From Eubacterium sp. CAG:252 (GTDB lineage Bacteria > Bacillota > Clostridia > Lachnospirales > Lachnospiraceae): a DNA stretch of 27,361 bases. The position numbers and the translations under genes were made by a program. Below are positions 1 to 7,893 of the stretch, one piece after another (position 1 is the first letter of the stretch; each line of letters begins with the position of its first letter). The stretch spans positions 121,324 through 148,684 of the forward strand of contig FR886338.1 in the NCBI GenBank assembly GCA_000436535.1, written 5' to 3'. The notes under the pieces are model-generated. The model was not told the origin of the DNA. It did no database searches and was given only the letters and a program-made list of their open reading frames with translations.

Positions 1-586
1 TCTTCTGAACTCCGCCATATACTACGCCATACTTTGTAACATCGATTGGTTCTGATAAGAAGCATGATGAAACATCTGATACAAGGATATGTCCCTTTGT
101 GTTAGGGAGTGTCTTATACTTAGTACCATAGATAGTATTGTTCTCGCAAATGTATACATAATCCGCATCTTCTGGAATATCAAGATCTGAACAATCTGGA
201 ATATATGAATATGTCTTATCCTCAGAGGAAGCGACAGCAACAGCCTCACCATATATTTTAGCTTCGTTAAATGCTTTCTTAGCCCACTGGCCAGTGATAA
301 TATAAGCTGCTTTCTTGTTCTTCATAAGGTTCATAGGAACTTCTGCGAAGAACTGCGATGCTCCACCCTGAAGGAATAATACCTTATAATTATCAGGTAT
401 ATTCATAAGCTCTCTTAAGTCTTTTTCAGCTTCCTTGATGATGTTATCATAAACCTTGGAACGATGGCTCATCTCCATAACCGACTGACCAGAACCCTGG
501 TAATCTAACATTTCATCTGCTGCTTCCCTTAATACTTCTTCAGGTAACACTGCTGGACCTGCACTAAAGTTATAAACTCTTGCCAC
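1..586 (-). CDS. serC: Phosphoserine aminotransferase, N-terminal part (cut by window edge)
   Basis: This enzyme is a PLP-dependent transaminase that converts 3-phosphohydroxypyruvate and glutamate to O-phosphoserine in cytosolic serine biosynthesis. Translation from a GTG at 584-586 gives an N-terminus containing the family hallmark FSAGPAVLPEEVL. The reading frame stays open to the left edge. The last complete codon of the window, residue 195 in the context VYGGVQK, corresponds to the PLP-binding lysine of the family (near position 198 in E. coli), so about half of a roughly 360-residue protein is present. The GTG start is chosen because AGGAGGA at 594-600 lies at ideal spacing and no ATG fits. 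The 3' end lies outside the window; a serA neighbour there would be usual but cannot be seen. Confidence 0.95.
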   Translation of the reverse strand, partial: MARVYNFSAGPAVLPEEVLREAADEMLDYQGSGQSVMEMSHRSKVYDNIIKEAEKDLRELMNIPDNYKVLFLQGGASQFFAEVPMNLMKNKKAAYIITGQWAKKAFNEAKIYGEAVAVASSEDKTYSYIPDCSDLDIPEDADYVYICENNTIYGTKYKTLPNTKGHILVSDVSSCFLSEPIDVTKYGVVYGGVQK

Positions 587-721
587 TTTTTCTTCCTCCT
601 AATCCATTTGAATTCTTTAAAATAATAATAATAATAAACTTTTAATCTTAAGTACAACATATGTAAACATCCCAACTATACAACATATGGCTGTGTCTAT
701 TATATTATGATAAACTCAATA

Positions 722-763
722 GATAACATAATATTGATATCTTAATATTGATAACATAATATT
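722..763. repeat. Three tandem 14-bp repeats in the serC leader
   Basis: Three adjacent 14-bp units lie at 722-735, 736-749 and 750-763. Units 1 and 3 are identical (GATAACATAATATT), and unit 2 (GATATCTTAATATT) differs at two positions. They lie between the proposed serC promoter and the gene, in very AT-rich DNA. They could be an iteron-like protein binding array, or slippage in AT-rich sequence. The rest of the 587-1084 gap shows no gene. Confidence 0.75.
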
Positions 764-903
764 CATTCATCATATATCTGTATAAATGTTATATCTTAAT
801 ATCTGCTGTGAGTGTATATTACTCAGTCACTTTTCAGAACGACCTATATTTTTGTCAATTTTTGTTGTAAATTCTCCTAAGTATTAAAAATTTATTAAAC
901 TAT

Positions 904-932
904 ATTTTATGCTTGTATATTTGCTATGTCAA
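904..932 (-). promoter_or_regulatory. Probable sigma-A promoter for serC
   Basis: On the minus strand TTGACA (927-932) and TAAAAT (904-909) are separated by exactly 17 bp, close to the housekeeping consensus. Transcription would begin near 897, leaving a leader of roughly 310 nt before the serC start at 586. That is unusually long for a plain biosynthetic gene. No riboswitch or T-box consensus is recognised in the leader. Confidence 0.7.
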
Positions 933-1084
933 GTTAATATTTTAACATATTAAAGTTATATGTGTATTTTTTTTAATACCTTAAAGTAATTAGCACACAA
1001 TTAAGTGTTTTTCTTTACATCTATCTTATTAATTGCAACTGTGGAATAGAGATTTTTCACTCACATCCTATTCATTGAACATAT

Positions 1085-1131
1085 TAAAAAAAGAATTCCA
1101 AACCAGCATAACCAATGCCAGTCTGGAATTC
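1085..1131 (-). terminator. Rho-independent terminator of the leuB-ilvD-ilvB operon
   Basis: The minus-strand RNA folds into a 17-bp stem (1093-1131), pairing fully if a few G-U wobbles are allowed, with the 5-nt loop UGGUU. It is followed at once by seven U residues (1086-1092). It begins 25 nt after the ilvB stop codon. Confidence 0.93.
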
Positions 1132-1156
1132 CTATTAATTAATCTTAACCAATCTC

Positions 1157-2851
1157 TTACTTGCCTTCTGCCTGCTTTTTGTTAAGGTCTTCTCTGTCGA
1201 AAGCCTCTGATATAGGCGCACCTGGTGCAACCATAGGGAATACCTTATCATCCTTGCATATATCACACTCAATAACACATGGTATATTAAGCTCAATAGC
1301 TTCCTTAAGTGCATTTTCAAAGCTTTCTATATCAGCTACTCTGTACGCCTTAGCGCCCATACCTTCTGATACCTTGACAAAGTCAACCTGATCATCAAGA
1401 ACAGTTGCTGAATAACGCTTTCCATAGAATAAATCCTGCCACTGTCTTACCATACCAAGTACGTGGTTGTTAAATACTATCTCAATAATAGGGATATTGT
1501 ATCTTGTTGCTGTTGCTATTTCGTTCATATTCATACGGAAACAGCCATCACCAGCTATATTGATAACAACCTTATCCTTACAGCCAACCTTGGCACCTAT
1601 GCAGGCACCAAGTCCATAACCCATAGTACCAAGTCCGCCTGATGTAAGAAGTGTTCTAGGATTTTTATACTTATAATGCTGTGCTGCCCACATCTGATGC
1701 TGTCCAACATCTGTAGAAATTATAGCCTCACCCTTTGTAATGTCATATATCTTTTCCATAATATATGGTCCGTTAAGTACATCTTTTCTGTATCTCATAG
1801 GGAACTTTTCTTCATATTCCTTAAGGTGTGCAAGCCATTCTGAGTGGTCAAGCTGGTCAAGCTTTGCATTTACTCTCTTAAGAATTTCAAGCGCATCACC
1901 TATAACAGATGCATCCGTATGTATATTCTTATTTATCTCGGCAGCATCTACATCAAACTGGAGAATTTTAGCATTTTTAGCAAACCTCTGTGTATTGCCT
2001 GTAACTCTGTCTGAAAATCTTGCGCCTATAGTTATAAGAAGGTCACACTCTGACACACCGAAATTAGAAGTCTTAGTTCCGTGCATACCAAGCATACCTG
2101 TATAATGAGGGTCTGAGCCGTCAAATGCACCTTTACCCATAAGTGTATCACATACTGGCGCATCTACCTTCTTAACAAATCTCTTAAGCTCTTCTGAAGC
2201 TTCTGAGGCAATAACACCACCACCTACGAATATATAAGGCTTCTTAGCCTCTTTAATCATAGCTGCTGCACACTCAACATCTTCCTCTGTTATTGTGTCT
2301 GTAACTCTTTCTATTGGCTTTGGAGTTTCCTTTATATAGTCGCACTCATTTGCTGTAGCATCCTTAGTAATATCTACAAGAACAGGACCCGGACGTCCTT
2401 CCTTTGCTATTCTGAATGCTCTTCTTAATGTAGAAGCAAGGTCTTTAACATCCTTTACAATAAAGCTATGCTTAGTTATAGGCATAACAATTCCAGCTAT
2501 ATCTACTTCCTGAAAACTATCTCTTCCAAGAAGAGGGAGTGTAACATTACATGTAATGGCAACTACAGGAATAGAATCCATCATAGCAGTTGCAATACCT
2601 GTTACAAGATTAGTAGCTCCAGGGCCTGATGTTGCAAAACATACACCGACCTTACCTGTTGCTCTTGCATATCCATCAGCAGCATGTGATGCACCCTGCT
2701 CATGAGATGTAAGTATATGTGTAATCTCATCTGAATGCTTATATAAAGCATCATAGACGTTAAGAATGGCTCCGCCCGGGTATCCAAATACAGTATCTAC
2801 ACCCTGCTCTTTTAAACATTCAACTATAATCTCTGAACCATTTAATATCAT
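1157..2851 (-). CDS. ilvB: Acetolactate synthase, large catalytic subunit
   Basis: This is the biosynthetic acetohydroxyacid synthase, a thiamine diphosphate and FAD enzyme. It condenses pyruvate with pyruvate or 2-ketobutyrate in the first common step of valine, leucine and isoleucine synthesis. The 564-residue length is normal for the catalytic subunit. The ThDP-activating glutamate is Glu51 in LTSHEQGA. The ThDP/Mg motif runs from GDG (434-436) to NN (461-462), and the central FAD region is intact with RFSDRVTGN near 278-286. The ATG at 2851 has AAAGGAAG about 8 nt upstream. It is the last gene of a leuB-ilvD-ilvB operon, 67 nt after ilvD, and runs into a strong terminator. The regulatory subunit gene ilvN, usually adjacent, is absent here. 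Confidence 0.96.
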   Translation of the reverse strand: MILNGSEIIVECLKEQGVDTVFGYPGGAILNVYDALYKHSDEITHILTSHEQGASHAADGYARATGKVGVCFATSGPGATNLVTGIATAMMDSIPVVAITCNVTLPLLGRDSFQEVDIAGIVMPITKHSFIVKDVKDLASTLRRAFRIAKEGRPGPVLVDITKDATANECDYIKETPKPIERVTDTITEEDVECAAAMIKEAKKPYIFVGGGVIASEASEELKRFVKKVDAPVCDTLMGKGAFDGSDPHYTGMLGMHGTKTSNFGVSECDLLITIGARFSDRVTGNTQRFAKNAKILQFDVDAAEINKNIHTDASVIGDALEILKRVNAKLDQLDHSEWLAHLKEYEEKFPMRYRKDVLNGPYIMEKIYDITKGEAIISTDVGQHQMWAAQHYKYKNPRTLLTSGGLGTMGYGLGACIGAKVGCKDKVVINIAGDGCFRMNMNEIATATRYNIPIIEIVFNNHVLGMVRQWQDLFYGKRYSATVLDDQVDFVKVSEGMGAKAYRVADIESFENALKEAIELNIPCVIECDICKDDKVFPMVAPGAPISEAFDREDLNKKQAEGK

Positions 2852-2918
2852 TCGTCCGTCTTCCTTTCGTTATATTTATATTTCTACTTTTATAATATGT
2901 TCCATCTAAATATACTTA

Positions 2919-4589
2919 TTAAGCCTCTGGTGTCTTTAAGATAGCACCTCTGTTACCAGATGTAACCATTGATGCATATCTCTTAAGATAACCTGTTGTT
3001 ACCTTAGGCTCTCTTGGCTGCCACTTTGCCTTTCTTGCTGCAAGCTCTTCATCAGAAACCTTGAGTTCAAGCTTTAAGCCTGGAATATCAATGCTTATGA
3101 TATCGCCTTCCTCTACTAAAGCTATAGGGCCGCCTACTGCTGCTTCTGGTGAAACGTGTCCGATAGAAGCACCACGGCTTGCACCTGAGAAACGTCCATC
3201 TGTAATAAGTGCAACTGATGAACCAAGTCCCATACCTGCAATAGCTGATGTTGGGTTAAGCATTTCTCTCATACCAGGACCACCCTTAGGGCCTTCGTAT
3301 CTGATAACAACAACATCACCCGGTACAATCTTTCCACCCTTGATAGCTGCAATAGCATCCTCTTCACAGTCAAATACTCTTGCTGGACCTTCGTGTACAA
3401 GCATTTCATCAACTACTGCTGAACGCTTGACAACTGAACCATCTGGTGCAAGATTACCTGAAAGAACTGCAAGTCCGCCTGTCTTGCTATATGGATTATC
3501 AACTGGTCTTATAACCTCTTCATCCCTGTTATAAGCTGTTGCAATGCACTCACCGATAGTCTTTCCTGAAACTGTCATGCAGTCTGTATTAAGAAGTCCG
3601 ATATCTGCAAGTTCCTTCATAACTGCATATACACCGCCTGCTTCATTGAGGTCTTCCATATATGTAGGACCTGCTGGTGCAAGGTGACAAAGGTTAGGTG
3701 TCTTTTCACTTATTGGATTAGCGAACTTGATATCAAAGTCAAAGCCAATCTCATGTGCAATAGCTGGAAGGTGAAGCATACTGTTTGTAGAGCATCCAAG
3801 TGCCATATCAACAGTAAGAGCATTCATAATAGAGTCCTTTGTAATAATATCTCTTGCTGTAATACCCTTATTAACCATATCCATAACTGCCATACCTGCG
3901 TGCTTTGCAAGCTTAATTCTCTCTGAATATACGGCTGGAATTGTTCCGTTTCCACGAAGTCCCATACCAAGAGCCTCTGTAAGACAGTTCATAGAATTAG
4001 CTGTATACATACCTGAGCATGAACCACATGTAGGACATACCTTTTCCTCAAACTCAAGTACATCTTCTTCTGTCATAGTTCCGGCAGCATATGAACCAAC
4101 TGCCTCGAACATAGATGAAAGACTTCTCTTCTTACCCTTTACATGACCTGCGAGCATAGGTCCGCCTGATACAAATACTGTAGGAAGGTTAAGTCTTGCT
4201 GCTGCCATAAGGAGTCCTGGAACATTCTTATCACAGTTAGGTACCATAACAAGTCCGTCAAACTGATGCGCAATAGCCATACACTCTGTAGAGTCAGCTA
4301 TTAAATCTCTTGTCACCAAAGAGTACTTCATACCAACATGTCCCATAGCTATACCATCACATACTGCGATAGCTGGGAATACTACTGGAACACCACCGGC
4401 CTCAGCTACTCCTAACTTAACTGCATTAACAATCTTATCAATATTCATATGACCTGGTACTATTTCATTATATGAACTTACAATACCAATCATAGGTTTC
4501 TTCATTTCTTCTGCTGTGAAGCCAAGTGCATTAAAAAGGCTTCGCGCAGGTGCCTGCTGCATACCGCTTCTTGCGTTATCACTTACCAT
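2919..4589 (-). CDS. ilvD: Dihydroxy-acid dehydratase
   Basis: IlvD dehydrates 2,3-dihydroxy-isovalerate and 2,3-dihydroxy-3-methylvalerate to the keto acids that precede valine and isoleucine. The 556-residue protein shows the N-terminal SDNARSG and APARSLFNALG signature. Iron-sulfur cysteines are seen at Cys119 (VPNCDKNVPG) and in CPTCGSCSGMYTANSMNCL (Cys185, 188, 191). The C-terminal GRFSGASRGASIGHVSPEA motif is present. The segment SSYNEIVPGH lacks the extra cysteine of the [2Fe-2S] subtype, so an oxygen-labile [4Fe-4S] enzyme of E. coli type is inferred, which suits an anaerobe. The ATG is preceded by AAGGAG. It lies 210 nt after leuB, with an unusual repeat-rich intergenic region between them. 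Confidence 0.97.
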   Translation of the reverse strand: MVSDNARSGMQQAPARSLFNALGFTAEEMKKPMIGIVSSYNEIVPGHMNIDKIVNAVKLGVAEAGGVPVVFPAIAVCDGIAMGHVGMKYSLVTRDLIADSTECMAIAHQFDGLVMVPNCDKNVPGLLMAAARLNLPTVFVSGGPMLAGHVKGKKRSLSSMFEAVGSYAAGTMTEEDVLEFEEKVCPTCGSCSGMYTANSMNCLTEALGMGLRGNGTIPAVYSERIKLAKHAGMAVMDMVNKGITARDIITKDSIMNALTVDMALGCSTNSMLHLPAIAHEIGFDFDIKFANPISEKTPNLCHLAPAGPTYMEDLNEAGGVYAVMKELADIGLLNTDCMTVSGKTIGECIATAYNRDEEVIRPVDNPYSKTGGLAVLSGNLAPDGSVVKRSAVVDEMLVHEGPARVFDCEEDAIAAIKGGKIVPGDVVVIRYEGPKGGPGMREMLNPTSAIAGMGLGSSVALITDGRFSGASRGASIGHVSPEAAVGGPIALVEEGDIISIDIPGLKLELKVSDEELAARKAKWQPREPKVTTGYLKRYASMVTSGNRGAILKTPEA

Positions 4590-4624
4590 AATTATTCTCC
4601 TTGTAAATCTAATTCTTTAAGTTA

Positions 4625-4751
4625 AAATGTTCTCTCGGCGCGCATATTTACTTAGAACACACAACTTATTCCACTATTCGTTAAGCTTTCATACATTATA
4701 CTGCTTCACTAACTATCCAGCTTTTATACATTATTCTGCCAGGGAACATTT
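4625..4751. repeat. Long-range inverted repeat enclosing two direct repeats, leuB-ilvD intergenic
   Basis: AAATGTTCTCTCGGC (4625-4639) and GCCAGGGAACATTT (4738-4751) are near-perfect inverted copies: 8 bp without mismatch, then 5 more pairs around one mismatch and one bulge. Inside are two direct copies of a 20-nt unit, GCTTTCATACATTATACTGC and GCTTTTATACATTATTCTGC, which differ at three positions and start 34 bp apart. The minus-strand transcript between leuB and ilvD could close this as a stem around the repeats. No known riboswitch class is recognised. Confidence 0.7.
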
Positions 4752-4799
4752 ATCATTATTTTCTATATTTTATAAATATTCATTCACACTGTATGTTAT

Positions 4800-5882
4800 T
4801 TATACTCTCTTAGCTATAAGGTCGCCCATCTTGTCTGTTCCAACCTTTATACAGCCTTCTGAATATATATCTGTTGTTCTGTAACCTTCCTTAAGGACTG
4901 CTGCAACTGCTGCCTCAACAGCATCTGCCTCCTTATCAAGGTCAAGTGAATATCTTAACATCATAGCTGCTGAAAGAATAGTTGCTATAGGGTTAGCTAT
5001 ATTCTTTCCTGCTATATCTGGTGCTGAACCGTGGCTTGGCTCATACAAGCCTAACTTAGTCTTACCAAGGCTTGCTGATGATAACATACCGATAGAACCT
5101 GTTATCATACTTGCTTCATCTGAAAGAATATCACCAAACATATTTTCTGTAAGAATAACATCAAACTGTCCCGGATTCATAACAAGCTGCATAGCACAGT
5201 TATCTACAAGCATGTCCTCTAATTCAACCTCTGGGTAATCCTTTGCAACTTCATGCACAATCTTTCTCCAGAGTCTTGAAGAGTCAAGTACATTGGCCTT
5301 ATCAACACTTGTTACTTTCTTTCTTCTCTTCATAGCTATCTCAAAGCCTTTAATAGCTATTCTTCTAATCTCTTCTTCATTATATGTAAGAGTATCAACA
5401 GCAGTCATAAGACCGTCAACCTCTTCTGTGTGCCTCTTACCAAAGTAAAGACCACCTGTAAGCTCTCTCATAATAACCATATCGAAACCATCGCCGATAA
5501 TCTCTTCCTTAAGAGGGCAGGCTGCCTTTAATTCATTATATAAATAAGCAGGACGAATGTTAGCGAATAACTCTAAGTCCTTACGAATTTTTAATAGTCC
5601 TGCCTCTGGTCTTAGGTTAGGTGCCACGTCATACCATCTTGAGTTACCCACGTTTCCACCTACAGCACCTAGAAGCACTGCATCTGAAGCCTTAGCGATG
5701 GCTACTGCCTCATCTGTAAGAGGTACTCCGCACTCATCAATAGAGCATCCTCCCATTAAAATCTTCGTATAATCGAACTTATGACCATACTTAGCTGCCA
5801 CAGCATCTAATACTTTAACTGCCTCTGTGACTATCTCTGGCCCGATTCCATCTCCTGGAATTAATGTTATTCTACAATCCAT
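4800..5882 (-). CDS. leuB: 3-isopropylmalate dehydrogenase
   Basis: LeuB oxidises and decarboxylates 3-isopropylmalate with NAD to 2-ketoisocaproate, the third step of leucine synthesis. The 360-residue protein begins with the beta-decarboxylating dehydrogenase signature LIPGDGIGPEIV. It has the substrate-binding arginine region around LRPEAGLLKIRK, and the Mg/cofactor segment GDILSDEASMITGSIGML followed by YEPSHGSAPDIAGKNIANP. The ATG at 5882 follows GGCAGGAATTAAC. It is the first gene of the operon and has its own promoter. leuA and leuCD are not next to it in this window, so the leucine pathway genes are split between loci. Confidence 0.96.
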   Translation of the reverse strand: MDCRITLIPGDGIGPEIVTEAVKVLDAVAAKYGHKFDYTKILMGGCSIDECGVPLTDEAVAIAKASDAVLLGAVGGNVGNSRWYDVAPNLRPEAGLLKIRKDLELFANIRPAYLYNELKAACPLKEEIIGDGFDMVIMRELTGGLYFGKRHTEEVDGLMTAVDTLTYNEEEIRRIAIKGFEIAMKRRKKVTSVDKANVLDSSRLWRKIVHEVAKDYPEVELEDMLVDNCAMQLVMNPGQFDVILTENMFGDILSDEASMITGSIGMLSSASLGKTKLGLYEPSHGSAPDIAGKNIANPIATILSAAMMLRYSLDLDKEADAVEAAVAAVLKEGYRTTDIYSEGCIKVGTDKMGDLIAKRV

Positions 5883-5957
5883 GTTAATTCCTGCCTTTCT
5901 TTCTTGTACTACAGCCCCACTTAAGTATACTAAGCTAAGTTTAGGCTATTGGTTAAT

Positions 5958-5986
5958 ATTCTACTCCATAATAGTGTTTTTTTCAA
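5958..5986 (-). promoter_or_regulatory. Promoter of the leuB-ilvD-ilvB operon
   Basis: On the minus strand TTGAAA (5981-5986) and TAGAAT (5958-5963) are separated by 17 bp. Transcription would start near 5951, about 70 nt before the leuB ATG. The leader has no T-box GGUGG consensus and no obvious leucine-rich leader peptide. Confidence 0.75.
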
Positions 5987-6014
5987 GTAGTGCGGTAATT
6001 AATGTAAAAATTTT

Positions 6015-6042
6015 AAGAGTGGTTCTAAAATTCCCCACTCTT
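6015..6042. repeat. 8-bp perfect inverted repeat upstream of the leuB promoter
   Basis: AAGAGTGG (6015-6022) and CCACTCTT (6035-6042) form a perfect palindrome with a 12-nt centre. It lies between the yajC terminator and the leuB -35 box. It may be an operator for the branched-chain operon, or a second weak terminator hairpin. The sequence does not decide. Confidence 0.55.
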
Positions 6043-6044
6043 GA

Positions 6045-6090
6045 CAAAAAAATAAAAATCTCCAGAAAATCATCTGACTTTCCGGAGATT
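6045..6090 (-). terminator. Rho-independent terminator after yajC
   Basis: Minus-strand RNA forms a stem from AATCTCCGGAAA paired with TTTTCTGGAGATT across 6057-6090, with one wobble pair. It is followed by a U-rich tract at 6045-6056. It closes the yajC transcript before the leuB promoter. Confidence 0.9.
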
Positions 6091-6159
6091 ATTACACTAT
6101 CTATATTGTACTGATATTTCCTATTATAAAATAACAGCAAACTACAATATACACATCAA

Positions 6160-6444
6160 TTATTCTTCTGATGCTGCTGGCTTCTCAACCTGAGCAATAG
6201 CCTTCTTCTGCATTGTGATACGGCAGTTCTTGTTGTTACCGAATTCTACGATTACATCATCCTCTGTTATATCAAGAATAACGCCATAGAAACCACTTGT
6301 TGTAAGAACATAATCACCGATAGCCATTGAATCCATAAGCTGCTGCTGTTCCTTCTGCTGCTTCTTCTGTGGCTTAATTGCAAAGAAGTACATTAAAGCA
6401 CAAAGTGCTATTACATACACAATAATAATACCAAGCTGTCCCAT
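6160..6444 (-). CDS. yajC: Sec translocon accessory protein YajC
   Basis: This is a small single-span inner-membrane protein that associates with SecDF-SecYEG during protein export. The 94-residue protein opens with one hydrophobic segment (about residues 4-23), then the basic stretch IKPQKKQQKEQQQ, and a conserved cytosolic portion with SMAIGDYVLTTSGFYG, which is the YajC signature region. It ends in a short acidic tail. AGGAGG precedes the ATG. It follows tgt, a gene order conserved in many bacteria; family knowledge and sequence agree. A separate promoter and a terminator flank it, so it may be made independently of tgt. Confidence 0.95.
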   Translation of the reverse strand: MGQLGIIIVYVIALCALMYFFAIKPQKKQQKEQQQLMDSMAIGDYVLTTSGFYGVILDITEDDVIVEFGNNKNCRITMQKKAIAQVEKPAASEE

Positions 6445-6490
6445 TACTAATTCCTCCTAAATACTTGCCCTATACAGGCTCAATATTGTT

Positions 6491-6519
6491 ATAATAACGT
6501 AATTTTTTCTGTATGTCTA
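6491..6519 (-). promoter_or_regulatory. Possible promoter for yajC
   Basis: On the minus strand TAGACA (6514-6519) and TATTAT (6491-6496) are spaced 17 bp, each with one deviation from consensus. The predicted start is near 6484, about 40 nt before the yajC ATG. Confidence 0.55.
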
Positions 6520-6640
6520 TCTTTTAATGATAAATTTATAGCATTTTTATGATTACAATCAATTCTGTTATTATTTTCATTTTATGATGTACACGTATTG
6601 CTACACATCAACGCAACACTCTGATATCTGAACATTAGTC

Positions 6641-7777
6641 CTATTTTTTATCGTAAGTCTTTAAAAGATATAATCTCTCATCCTTAAAGCTCTTATAGTT
6701 TCCTGCATCAATAGCACCCCTGATATCCTCCATAAGATGATTATAGAAGTAAAGATTATGGAGTACGCAGAGTCTCATTCCAAGCATTTCCTTAGCCTTA
6801 AGCAAATGTCTTATGTAGGCTCTTGAATAATTCTTACAAGCAGGACACTGACACCCCTCTTCGATAGGTGCTGTATCCTTTTCATACTTTGCATTGAAAA
6901 GATTAATCTTTCCAAGCTTTGTATACACATGTCCGTGACGTCCATTTCTTGATGGATATACGCAGTCGAAGAAGTCGATACCCCTGTCAACTGACTCTAA
7001 TATATTGGCTGGTGTACCAACACCCATAAGATATGTTGGCTTATTCTGTGGAAGATATGGAACAACCTCATCAAGCACGTGATACATTTCCTCGTGTGAC
7101 TCACCTACTGCAAGACCACCAACTGCATATCCGTCAAGGTCAAGCTCTGATATGCGCTTTGCGTGGTCAATTCTTATATCATCATATATTGCACCCTGAT
7201 TGATACCAAAAAGCATCTGGCTCTTATTAATAGTATCTTCAAGCGAGTTAAGTCGGTTCATTTCTTTCTTACAGCGTTCAAGCCATCTTGTAGTTCTCTC
7301 AACGGAGTTGATGATGTACTTTCTGTCAGCCTTTGCAGGCGCACACTCATCAAATGCCATCGCTATAGTTGAACCAAGATTAGACTGTATCTGCATACTT
7401 TCCTCGGGTCCCATAAATATCTTATGTCCATCTATATGTGACTGGAATGTAACTCCCTCTTCCTTAATCTTACGGAGTCCTGCAAGCGAAAACACCTGAA
7501 ATCCACCTGAATCTGTAAGTATTGGCTTATTCCAGTTCATAAACTTATGAAGTCCTCCAAGTTCCTTTATAAGCTTATCACCTGGTCTTACATGAAGGTG
7601 ATATGTGTTTGATAATTCTATCTGTGTTCCAATCTCCTGCAAATCTGTTGTAGCAACTGCGCCTTTTATAGCTGCAACAGTTCCAACATTCATAAATACA
7701 GGTGTCTGAACTGTTCCATGAACTGTTGTGAATTCTGCTCTTTTAGCTCTTCCATCTGTTTTTAATATTTTATACAT
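6641..7777 (-). CDS. tgt: tRNA-guanine transglycosylase
   Basis: Tgt exchanges guanine 34 of GUN-anticodon tRNAs for a queuine precursor, an essential step of queuosine modification. The 378-residue protein has the substrate site DSGGFQVFSL (Asp89) and Asp143 in AFDECAP. The GGLAVGE loop lies at about 220-226. The nucleophile Asp271 sits in FDCVYPSRNGRHG. The zinc ligands are Cys309, Cys311, Cys314 and His340 (CQCPACKNYSRAYIRHL and then VLHN). All key residues are present, and the length matches bacterial Tgt. The ATG follows GAAGGAAAAGAG at somewhat long spacing. It lies between aroC and yajC on the same strand. No other queuosine pathway gene is in the window. Confidence 0.97.
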   Translation of the reverse strand: MYKILKTDGRAKRAEFTTVHGTVQTPVFMNVGTVAAIKGAVATTDLQEIGTQIELSNTYHLHVRPGDKLIKELGGLHKFMNWNKPILTDSGGFQVFSLAGLRKIKEEGVTFQSHIDGHKIFMGPEESMQIQSNLGSTIAMAFDECAPAKADRKYIINSVERTTRWLERCKKEMNRLNSLEDTINKSQMLFGINQGAIYDDIRIDHAKRISELDLDGYAVGGLAVGESHEEMYHVLDEVVPYLPQNKPTYLMGVGTPANILESVDRGIDFFDCVYPSRNGRHGHVYTKLGKINLFNAKYEKDTAPIEEGCQCPACKNYSRAYIRHLLKAKEMLGMRLCVLHNLYFYNHLMEDIRGAIDAGNYKSFKDERLYLLKTYDKK

Positions 7778-7893
7778 ATTTCTCTTTTCCTTCTTATCTT
7801 ATTTCTATAATTCAGCTTTTTTATTAGTTATTCTACCAATTTATTCTTCTTTGATATATCATTCCATAATCTATATAGAAAGCAGTCTTTTAT

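Noticed and set aside
722..763. CRISPR array
   Set aside because: The 14-bp repeats are contiguous with no spacers, and no cas genes are present.
853..858. Minus-strand TTGACA in the serC leader as a promoter
   Set aside because: No -10 box at 16-18 bp; the site at 904-932 is much better.
3061..3534. Long plus-strand frame opposite ilvD, and similar frames opposite aroC, nifJ and tgt
   Set aside because: Shadow frames caused by codon bias of well-identified minus-strand genes; no ribosome sites or family motifs.
5883..5957. T-box or leader-peptide attenuator ahead of leuB
   Set aside because: No T-box consensus, no leucine-rich short frame and no terminator/antiterminator pair could be found.
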